This document shows positions 6,556-10,770 of a stretch of DNA of 10,770 nt, in pieces. The notes under the pieces are model-generated. The model was not told the origin of the DNA and searched no databases. It was given only the letters and a program-made list of their open reading frames with translations. Position 1 is the stretch's first letter, and each line of letters starts with the position of its first letter. Origin of the DNA: Candidatus Woesearchaeota archaeon (GTDB taxonomy: Archaea > Nanobdellota > Nanobdellia > Woesearchaeales > JACQNA01); assembly GCA_016203335.1 (NCBI GenBank), contig JACQNA010000047.1, positions 1-10,770 of the forward strand, given 5' to 3'. A program made the position numbers and the translations under genes.

Positions 6556-6571
6556 TGTTTAAATGTTGCAG

Positions 6572-7018
6572 TTACTCAATGCCTGTTTTCTGCGCACATC
6601 CCTTGCACAGATGAACCTCTGCTAATGTCCAGGCATTATTATTATACCATATATGATACATCTCAGTAAACGGTTTGCCGCAGTCATCGCAGGTGAAAGG
6701 CTTGAAAATTGGCTTCGCGCGAATGTTCCATGACCGAACAATATGTTTCAGCTTGGATTGCACCCCTTTGGAATACCAGGAGAATCTTGTCTTATCGACA
6801 AGAACAGCTTTTCCAGAAGATATCTTCCCTGCACGGAAATCCTGCTCGCACTGCTCGCAGAAATGAACAGGAAGGGTATATCCTCCAGTATGCAGCCAGT
6901 GGTGCCATGCCTGTTTCATGTAGGTTTGGCAGGCCGCGCACCGAAATCCGCGATGCTCTGGCTTCTCATTGACGTTCCACGCACGGACAATCTGGAGTAA
7001 TGCCTGCTGTTTGTTCAT
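6572..7018 (-). CDS. Uncharacterised protein with two tandem zinc-ribbon-like repeats
   Basis: 148 residues; no known family recognised. It is an internal duplication of a unit of about 55 residues (roughly 8-62 and 91-145) joined by a basic linker. Each unit has an IVRxWN motif (10-15 and 93-98), a first Cys pair (C27/C30 and C110/C113), a histidine- and tryptophan-bearing middle (WHHW at 38-41 and YHIW at 121-124), a TL strand, and a second Cys pair after a His (HFCEQC with C54/C57, and HLCKGC with C138/C141). Eight cysteines in four CxxC pairs should bind two zinc ions. A nucleic-acid or protein-binding role is inferred only. The start overlaps the stop of the DUF167 gene as ATGA, which places it third in the TFS operon. 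Confidence 0.8.
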   Translation of the reverse strand: MNKQQALLQIVRAWNVNEKPEHRGFRCAACQTYMKQAWHHWLHTGGYTLPVHFCEQCEQDFRAGKISSGKAVLVDKTRFSWYSKGVQSKLKHIVRSWNIRAKPIFKPFTCDDCGKPFTEMYHIWYNNNAWTLAEVHLCKGCAQKTGIE

Positions 7019-7251
7019 AGTACCCGCACCACCTTCTCCCTGCTGCTCAATCCCCGGAGAATCCGGACGGTGTATCCCTGCCTCTTAAACAGCCCGATAA
7101 CCGCAACATTCGCCTTGTTCTGCTCAGCCTTTGCCTTTACCGCTATCCGCAGCGCCTGTTTCCCAGTATCGTATCCAAGCACCCCTTCAGCCCTGGCATT
7201 CGCCTGGACAATGATCTTAAGGGTATTATTATGAATATGCTGGCTAATCAC
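7015..7251 (-). CDS. DUF167 / YggU-family protein
   Basis: A 78-residue small conserved protein of unknown biochemical function. The family pattern is clear: LKIIVQANARAEGVLGYD (11-28), ALRIAVKAKAEQNKANVAVI (33-52) and the C-terminal SSREKVVRVL. A longer reading from ATG 7278 overlaps TFS by 31 nt and adds nine residues unusual for the family. The GTG at 7251 is preferred because it overlaps the TFS stop as GTGA, exactly like the ATGA junction at this gene's other end, and puts the first beta strand near the N-terminus. It is the middle gene of a TFS / DUF167 / zinc-protein operon. Confidence 0.85.
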   Translation of the reverse strand: MISQHIHNNTLKIIVQANARAEGVLGYDTGKQALRIAVKAKAEQNKANVAVIGLFKRQGYTVRILRGLSSREKVVRVL

Positions 7252-7565
7252 GAATAATCCCGCCAGGTATGCTTGCACTTCGCGCAGCGGAAGAACTTAG
7301 TTTCCGGCTCATCTCCTGCCCGGGTCTGCACGGTCCAGAAATATGCCTTGGGATGCGCGCACTTGGGGCACTCCGCATCCACCTTGGGCAGGTGCTCCGG
7401 GGCGTCTTTCTCCACAACAGTAATGCCCTCCTGCTTCTCCCGCACCCGCTCAGAGATCTGCGCAGGCTTCAGATCCTTGGATTTATAGCCGCAGCTGCAG
7501 CTGAGAATCTTCTTCCCCTTGCTCATCGAAGGAATCAGGATAGAGCCGCATTTGGGGCAGAACAT
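7248..7565 (-). CDS. tfs: Transcription factor S (TFIIS/RPB9-like RNA polymerase cleavage factor)
   Basis: 105 residues, the normal length for archaeal TFS, which rescues arrested RNA polymerase by stimulating transcript cleavage in its active site. The N-terminal ribbon has C3/C6 and C23/C25 (FCPKCGS, then SCSCGY); the second half is spaced CxC rather than the more usual CxxC. After a charged linker the C-terminal ribbon has C66/C69 and C94/C97 (ECPKCAHPKAYFWTVQTRAG and FRCAKCKHTW). Asp85-Glu86 in AGDEPET is the acidic tip needed for cleavage, so an active factor is expected rather than a TFS-like inhibitor. The ATG at 7565 follows a TATA box by about 27 nt. First gene of the operon. Confidence 0.95.
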   Translation of the reverse strand: MFCPKCGSILIPSMSKGKKILSCSCGYKSKDLKPAQISERVREKQEGITVVEKDAPEHLPKVDAECPKCAHPKAYFWTVQTRAGDEPETKFFRCAKCKHTWRDYS

Positions 7566-7586
7566 AACCCTGTCAGAAGTGGTCAG

Positions 7587-7596
7587 GTATATAAAT
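7587..7596 (-). promoter_or_regulatory. TATA box of the tfs operon
   Basis: The minus strand reads ATTTATATAC, centred about 27 nt before the tfs ATG at 7565. It sits directly downstream of the signal peptidase stop codon (7598-7600). Confidence 0.7.
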
Positions 7597-7597
7597 G

Positions 7598-8251
7598 TTA
7601 CCCCAGAGTGAATAGTCTTAACAGCTCCACTGCCCAGACCTTCAGGTAGCCGAAGAAGGGGATGCGGAATACTGCCTTGCCGATCACCTGCTCCTGCCGG
7701 ATATCAGTCTCATCAAGCAGCCGGAGCGCTCCCGGCGTTCCCTTGGGCACCCGCTCGCCAAGCACGTTGCGGTAATCCACAATGGATACTGGGTTATGGT
7801 CGCCCTTGGTCCGGTACACAAATCCGTTGCCAAAAGACACGTTCACCACCCGGTGGATGAACGGCTCGGATATGCCGTCGGTGAACACGATAACGTCGCC
7901 GACAGCGATGTTCCCGGGGCCTGCCCCGCGCAGGATCATGATGTCACCCTTGTTGAACCCGGATGGGTAATCAAACGCAAGGAACTGCTGCCTGCTGATG
8001 CCGAACTGCGCAAAGAGAGGCCCCTGCTGCCCCCACCAGGCATCAAATCCAGCGTCATGCTCCATGCTCTCCGAGACAACCGCCACCAAGGGATGAGAAG
8101 TATCGAGCAGCCACCCGAGCCCGGGAAACACCACGAACTTGATGAGCACAAATGCCAGCACAATGTTCAAGAGCCATGACCAGATGGAATTGTCATTCCA
8201 GATGAAGTGCCAGAGCTTCTTCAGAAACAAGATGATTTGCTCTTTATCCAT
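7598..8251 (-). CDS. Signal peptidase I (archaeal/Sec11 type)
   Basis: A 217-residue membrane endopeptidase that removes signal peptides from secreted precursors such as the protease at the left of the window. An N-terminal transmembrane helix spans about 23-49. Ser62 in SESM is the nucleophile. GDIMILRG (102-109) and GDVIVFTD (118-125) are conserved strands. His133 in FIHRVV replaces the bacterial catalytic lysine, and Asp151 lies in KGDHNP. About 38 residues rich in aromatics separate SESM from GDIMI, longer than in a minimal Sec11 core. A second hydrophobic segment lies at 194-214 (FRIPFFGYLKVWAVELL). The ATG at 8251 is chosen because a TATA box lies 27 nt upstream; an in-frame ATG at 8323 would add 24 residues from upstream of that promoter. 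The gene is divergent from the NMD3-like gene. Confidence 0.9.
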   Translation of the reverse strand: MDKEQIILFLKKLWHFIWNDNSIWSWLLNIVLAFVLIKFVVFPGLGWLLDTSHPLVAVVSESMEHDAGFDAWWGQQGPLFAQFGISRQQFLAFDYPSGFNKGDIMILRGAGPGNIAVGDVIVFTDGISEPFIHRVVNVSFGNGFVYRTKGDHNPVSIVDYRNVLGERVPKGTPGALRLLDETDIRQEQVIGKAVFRIPFFGYLKVWAVELLRLFTLG

Positions 8252-8273
8252 GCAGAACGCAGGCAGAAGTGAT

Positions 8274-8282
8274 TTTTTAAAT
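8274..8282 (-). promoter_or_regulatory. TATA box of the signal peptidase gene
   Basis: The minus strand reads ATTTAAAAA, centred about 27 nt before the ATG at 8251. It fixes the start downstream of the longest possible reading frame. Confidence 0.6.
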
Positions 8283-8302
8283 GTTTGGGTTAGGGCAAAG
8301 CT

Positions 8303-8310
8303 CTTAAACA
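8303..8310 (+). promoter_or_regulatory. Probable TATA box of the NMD3-like gene
   Basis: CTTAAACA is a weak TATA-like element centred about 25 nt before the ATG at 8331. It is back to back with the signal peptidase promoter in a 79-nt divergent gap. Confidence 0.4.
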
Positions 8311-8330
8311 GAAGCGTATGCATGAGCGCT

Positions 8331-8900
8331 ATGCACCGCGACTATTTTGAGGGGATCCTCCAGCTCCGTGGAGAGCAGGTTGATGATATCCAGGCAGCGA
8401 TAGAGAAGCACGATCGGTATATCATGAAAGTAATGTGCGTGAGGAACGGCTATGACTATTTCTTCACTTCCAACAAGGCAATGCGGAGCATCGTGAAAGC
8501 CCTGCAGAAGAGGTTTGGTGCTGTGGTGAAGGAATCCCCCCGCCTGCATTCCCGCGACAAGCAGACCGGCAAGGCAAAATACCGCCTGAACATCCTCTTC
8601 CGGACATTGGGGTATGGGGTAGGCGATGTCGTCGAGGCTGGTGTTTCCCTGATGCGGATCACGAGCATCACGAAAATGATTGCCGGGGTGGACATCAGGA
8701 CAGGCAAACACCTTTCCTTCCGCAGGAAAGATAGGGAATGCAGGAAACTCGAGCCGTTTGAGACAAGAGTGGTGAGGGCGTATCCTGCTATCATCATTCT
8801 GGACCAGGATTACCAGCCAGCAGCGGTAGAAAACAAGAAGGATGTCAAGCTCGGTGAAAAGGTCAGGGCAGTGTATGCTCGTGGGTTCTGGCTAGTCTGA
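8331..8900 (+). CDS. NMD3-family protein lacking the N-terminal zinc domain
   Basis: 189 residues resembling the central region of NMD3, the ribosome large-subunit export/assembly adaptor, whose archaeal homologues probably act in 50S maturation. Recognisable stretches are HRDYFEGILQLRG (2-14), NGYDYFFTSNKAMRSIVKAL (39-58), RFGAVVKESPRLHSRDKQTG (61-80), YRLNILFRTLGYGVGDVV (84-101), and a second beta domain with DIRTGKHLSF. Archaeal NMD3 proteins normally begin with paired CxxC zinc motifs before this region. Here the in-frame sequence upstream lies in and antisense to the signal peptidase and holds no CxxC pairs, so the zinc part is absent or encoded elsewhere. Start chosen at ATG 8331; ATG 8322 is also possible. 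The 3' end overlaps the convergent DUF460 gene by 38 bp. Confidence 0.8.
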   Translation: MHRDYFEGILQLRGEQVDDIQAAIEKHDRYIMKVMCVRNGYDYFFTSNKAMRSIVKALQKRFGAVVKESPRLHSRDKQTGKAKYRLNILFRTLGYGVGDVVEAGVSLMRITSITKMIAGVDIRTGKHLSFRRKDRECRKLEPFETRVVRAYPAIIILDQDYQPAAVENKKDVKLGEKVRAVYARGFWLV

Positions 8901-10050
8901 ACCTGTCCTTGTAATCAGCAATCAGCGTCCGCATGGTCTCCATGCTGTTCTGCTCCCGCTCCAGGTCCTCTTTCCGCACCAGCACAAAGTATTTGTCCTC
9001 GATGAGCGAGAGCTTCTCAGAGGGGATCAGGGTAAAGTCAGGCATCGGCCACTGCTGCCTCCGGGAGCGGTAGATAATCGTGCGCACCTTGCCGCGGAGC
9101 TGCTCGAGGATCCGGTTATTGATGATGTCCAAGGTCTCCACAAATAAGATATCGCCGTGCTGGAGCTGCAGGATGCGCTTCTTGCGCTGGAATTCCTCAT
9201 GCCCTAAAGTGGAGAGCCGCTTGGCAACAAGATAGGCATTGCTGCCGATCAGGAGCGTGCGGTATTTTTCCAGCTGCTGCTGGAGCAGCCGCATACCCTG
9301 CTCCCTGGAGCGGAGGTCGCTCTGCAGCGATTTGATGCGCTCTTCCCTGAGCGAAAGCAGGCGCTGCAGATCATGGTCGCCCGGCTGCTGCTTTTTGGCG
9401 AGCAGGGAGACCTGCTTTTCCAGGCGTGCAGACTCATCCTGGAGCCCGGCATTCTGCTGCCTAAGCAGCCCTGCCTCTTTTTCCGCCCGCTTGAGCCGGG
9501 AATAGATGAAGTTCAGTTCGTCCCTGCGCTCCTCCTGCGGTAAGACCTTGGGGAGCTGTGCCACAATATCATCGTCCGGCTTGGTCACGATGTCCAGGGC
9601 AAGCGCGATGTTCATGCCCTCTTTCACGCAGAGCTCGCTCACCCGCTGCACGGTTCCTGCATCAAACTCCCGGAGATGGTAGATAATCTTGGTGAGCAGC
9701 TTCTCAAAATGCCGGTAGGCGTAGAGTGCGGCGGCAAGCGCATCCCGCTCATGTGCATTCCTAACAGCAATGCCGGCAGCTATCGCCTGCTTTTCCGCAA
9801 CAGCGATATCTTCCGGCGGAGAGACGATTCGCGCGCCGAATTTCGCGGCAAACGCGCTCACCATGCCCGGCACCTGCCGCTTGTCTGTCCCGACGATGAG
9901 CGGCTTTCCCTGCATGCGGGCAGCCTCGATCAGCGCGGGCAGCGCCAGCGTTTTTCCCGAGCCTGCCGCCACCAAGCGCCCGGTGATATCGAGGAGGGCG
10001 TATCCTACCGTAGTTCCGGGATCAATGCCGGCGATAAGCAAGCCACCCAT
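8863..10050 (-). CDS. DUF460 protein: RuvC/RNase H-like domain with coiled coil (compact form)
   Basis: 395 residues. The N-terminal 115 residues are a RuvC/YqgF-like nuclease fold with LIAGIDPGTTVGYALLD (Asp10), KPLIVGTDK on a later strand, RIVSPPED, and NAHERDALAAALYAYR (Asp103), acidic residues as expected for metal binding. About 170-268 is a long charged coiled coil. The C-terminal 125 residues (LQLQHGDILFVETLD, then TLIPSEKLSLIEDKYFVLVR) form the conserved tail. The family (COG2433) is archaeal and its substrate is not established; structured nucleic acid is likely. Relatives I recall are about 600 residues or more, so this is a short version. The ATG at 10050 follows a TATA box by 26 nt; a TTG at 10056 is less likely. 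It converges on the NMD3-like gene, overlapping by 38 bp. Confidence 0.85.
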   Translation of the reverse strand: MGGLLIAGIDPGTTVGYALLDITGRLVAAGSGKTLALPALIEAARMQGKPLIVGTDKRQVPGMVSAFAAKFGARIVSPPEDIAVAEKQAIAAGIAVRNAHERDALAAALYAYRHFEKLLTKIIYHLREFDAGTVQRVSELCVKEGMNIALALDIVTKPDDDIVAQLPKVLPQEERRDELNFIYSRLKRAEKEAGLLRQQNAGLQDESARLEKQVSLLAKKQQPGDHDLQRLLSLREERIKSLQSDLRSREQGMRLLQQQLEKYRTLLIGSNAYLVAKRLSTLGHEEFQRKKRILQLQHGDILFVETLDIINNRILEQLRGKVRTIIYRSRRQQWPMPDFTLIPSEKLSLIEDKYFVLVRKEDLEREQNSMETMRTLIADYKDRFRLARTHEHTLP

Positions 10051-10072
10051 GCGCAAGCCGGAGAATGGGTTG

Positions 10073-10080
10073 TTTAAATA
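10073..10080 (-). promoter_or_regulatory. TATA box of the DUF460 gene, nearly symmetrical
   Basis: TATTTAAA on the minus strand (TTTAAATA on the plus strand) is centred 26 nt before the ATG at 10050. Because it is almost symmetrical it could also drive plus-strand transcription starting near 10102, at the left edge of the GC-rich structured region. Confidence 0.6.
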
Positions 10081-10101
10081 GTTTGTGCCTCAGGCAATTT
10101 T

Positions 10102-10305
10102 GGAGAAAATGCGGGGTAGCGCCATTTTGTGAGCGATGCCGCACCTGCAGAAGCATGGCGGAAGGGGTCGCTCCCTTCGGGAGGGAACCGCCCTTACCGT
10201 TGCGACAACACGGAGCGAGCCGGCGCTACCCCGAATGAAGTGATATGTTCTCCGGCGGGCCACGGAAAAAGGGATGAGTTGCCGTCGGTGCACCGACGAT
10301 ATTAC
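10102..10305. other. GC-rich, highly self-complementary gap; candidate structured RNA
   Basis: No convincing protein gene is seen between 10051 and 10460. This stretch is GC-rich with long complementarity. A 12-bp helix closes a domain (10112-10123 with 10222-10233; CGGGGTAGCGCC and its complement). Inside are 10157-10161 with 10188-10192 (GGCGG/CCGCC), a CTCCC/GGGAG hairpin near 10171-10183, and 10131-10136 with 10168-10173 as an alternative pairing. A perfect 16-bp palindrome follows at 10283-10298 (CGTCGGTGCACCGACG). A possible plus-strand TATA box ends about 22 nt before 10102. No SRP RNA, RNase P RNA or tRNA signature was found. It could be an undescribed RNA or a palindromic repeat; the strand is unknown. 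Confidence 0.4.
10297..10305. repeat. Target-site duplication, left copy
   Basis: CGATATTAC lies directly before the left terminal inverted repeat and is repeated at 10683-10691. The next three bases (GGC) also match on both sides, so the duplication may be 9 to 12 bp. Confidence 0.85.
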
Positions 10306-10322
10306 GGCGTTGCGTGGATATT
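10306..10322 (+). repeat. Left terminal inverted repeat
   Basis: GGCGTTGCGTGGATATT, the perfect reverse complement of 10666-10682. Confidence 0.88.
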
Positions 10323-10430
10323 CATTCTATATGTGTAAATTAATCTACTGAGAAGAAAAGTTATTTCTTTGACATGGTTAAAGTAGTGCCTATACAATAT
10401 TTAAAGATTTCTATTATACAAAACAACAAT

Positions 10431-10438
10431 TTTTAAAT
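10431..10438 (+). promoter_or_regulatory. TATA box of the transposase fragment
   Basis: TTTTAAAT is centred about 26 nt before the ATG at 10461. It is too close (about 11 nt) to the ATG at 10446 to serve that codon. Confidence 0.5.
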
Positions 10439-10460
10439 ATAAGTAATGCCTAACCTATAT

Positions 10461-10634
10461 ATGTTTATCCGAAAGAAGAAATTTGGGGGAAGAACATATT
10501 ATTATATTGTGGAAGCGTATAAAGACGGGAAAAGACCAAAACAAAAGGTTTTAAGATACATCGGCAACATGAAAAATCTGTTAAAGATGCTACAAATCGC
10601 CCAGAAATGTTTGAAACACCACAATCAAAACTAG
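10461..10634 (+). CDS. N-terminal fragment of an IS1634/IS4-like transposase
   Basis: 57 residues. The first 36 (MFIRKKKFGGRTYYYIVEAY, then a KDGKRPKQKVLRYIG stretch) match the N-terminal segment common in archaeal and bacterial IS1634/IS4-type transposases, where the sequence ends in a conserved YLG. After that it becomes a basic helix (MKNLLKMLQIAQKCLKHHNQN) and stops, with no DDE catalytic domain. The ATG at 10461 fits both the family start and the TATA box; an in-frame ATG at 10446 would add five residues. It is enclosed in the inverted-repeat element, so it is best read as a deletion remnant. It could still be expressed as a small DNA-binding protein acting on the element ends. The family assignment is from memory of the motif. 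Confidence 0.6.
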   Translation: MFIRKKKFGGRTYYYIVEAYKDGKRPKQKVLRYIGNMKNLLKMLQIAQKCLKHHNQN

Positions 10635-10665
10635 TCCATTTTCTAAAATTTTTATAAGGATGCCT

Positions 10666-10682
10666 AATATCCACGCAACGCC
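10666..10682 (-). repeat. Right terminal inverted repeat
   Basis: AATATCCACGCAACGCC on the plus strand, the perfect reverse complement of 10306-10322. Confidence 0.88.
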
Positions 10683-10691
10683 CGATATTAC
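10683..10691. repeat. Target-site duplication, right copy
   Basis: CGATATTAC directly after the right inverted repeat, identical to 10297-10305. Confidence 0.85.
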
Positions 10692-10706
10692 GGCTCTGTA
10701 GAAAAA

Positions 10707-10714
10707 GTATTTAA
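10707..10714 (+). promoter_or_regulatory. Possible TATA box for a gene or RNA at the right edge
   Basis: GTATTTAA predicts a transcript starting near 10737. That is 26 nt before a possible ATG at 10763, so unlike other first genes here the transcript would have a short leader. Confidence 0.35.
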
Positions 10715-10762
10715 CCCAATGCAGCTGTGAAGCTGCTATTGGGGGTGGGAGCGTACCCCACC
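10715..10762 (+). other. Two adjacent strong hairpins before the window end
   Basis: The first is 10715-10743: CCCAAT and GCAGCT pair with AGCTGC and ATTGGG, with one bulged T and a GTGA loop. The second is 10744-10762: GGTGGG pairs with CCCACC around a 7-nt loop, ending directly at a possible ATG (10763-10765). They could be a terminator, a leader structure covering a start codon, or the 5' end of an RNA; the window stops too early to say. Confidence 0.4.
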
Positions 10763-10770
10763 ATGAAAAA

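Larger units (their letters stand above)
10306..10682. mobile_element. Short IS-derived or MITE-like insertion with 17-bp inverted ends
   Basis: A 377-bp AT-rich element bounded by perfect 17-bp terminal inverted repeats (10306-10322 GGCGTTGCGTGGATATT; complement at 10666-10682). It is flanked by a 9-bp direct repeat, CGATATTAC, the mark of transposition. Inside is a 57-residue reading frame matching only the N-terminus of a DDE transposase type, so the element cannot move itself and would need a full-length relative elsewhere. It interrupts the region between the GC-rich structured stretch and the next gene. Perfect ends and target copies suggest a recent insertion. Confidence 0.88.

Noticed and set aside
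8139..8330. Longer NMD3-like protein starting at 8139
   Set aside because: Much of it is antisense to the signal peptidase, it has no CxxC pairs, and it lies upstream of the likely promoter.
10090..10293. 67-codon minus-strand frame in the GC-rich region
   Set aside because: Arginine-rich and without motifs, as expected of chance frames in GC-rich structured DNA.
10102..10305. RNase P RNA, SRP RNA or a tRNA
   Set aside because: I found no GAGGAAAGUC-type RNase P core, no GGAAG/AGCAG SRP loop and no GGTTC T-loop; the fold does not match these RNAs.
10446..10460. ATG at 10446 as the start of the transposase fragment
   Set aside because: The TATA box is only about 11 nt away; ATG 10461 has the right distance and matches the family's usual MFIRKKK start.

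Overview
The window reads as archaeal DNA, most plausibly from a small-genome uncultivated (DPANN-like) archaeon. That placement is an inference from gene content. The archaeal markers are transcription factor S, an NMD3-family protein, a DUF460 RuvC-like protein, a Sec11-type signal peptidase without the bacterial lysine, and an MtrA-like C1-carrier domain. Promoters fit too: most first genes carry an AT-rich TATA box centred about 26 to 28 nt before the start codon, which predicts leaderless mRNAs. Genes inside operons instead overlap by 4 nt (ATGA or GTGA) or carry a Shine-Dalgarno-like sequence.

Layout. 1-1902 (-): secreted subtilisin-like protease, running off the left edge. 2047-4433 (+): a three-domain MtrA-like / ThyA / DUF4346 fusion protein, followed 11 nt later by an NrdG-like radical-SAM homologue that has lost all three cluster cysteines. 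4363-5507 (-): dTMP kinase and a DUF84 inosine/xanthosine triphosphatase, overlapping by ATGA and running into the radical-SAM-like gene tail to tail. 5625-6117 (-): an AT-richer RelE-type toxin-antitoxin pair. 6142-6339 (-): a second dTMP kinase copy, cut after about 56 recognisable residues. 6366-6555: a dense cluster of inverted repeats. 6572-7565 (-): TFS, a DUF167 protein and a duplicated zinc-ribbon-like protein, in one overlapping operon. 7598-8251 (-): signal peptidase I. 8331-8900 (+): NMD3-like protein without its zinc domain. 8863-10050 (-): compact DUF460 protein. 10102-10305: GC-rich, strongly self-complementary DNA with no convincing gene. 10306-10682: a 377-bp AT-rich insertion with perfect 17-bp terminal inverted repeats and a 9-bp target duplication, carrying a transposase N-terminal fragment. 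10692-10770: two hairpins and perhaps the first codons of another gene.

How the genes work together. The 2.0-5.5 kb part is a thymidylate and nucleotide-pool locus: dUMP methylation (ThyA fusion), dTMP phosphorylation (Tmk) and removal of deaminated purine NTPs (DUF84). The most unusual part is the pairing of the MtrA-ThyA-DUF4346 fusion with a cysteine-less radical-SAM-fold partner. The right half is mostly information processing (TFS, NMD3, DUF460) plus protein export (signal peptidase).
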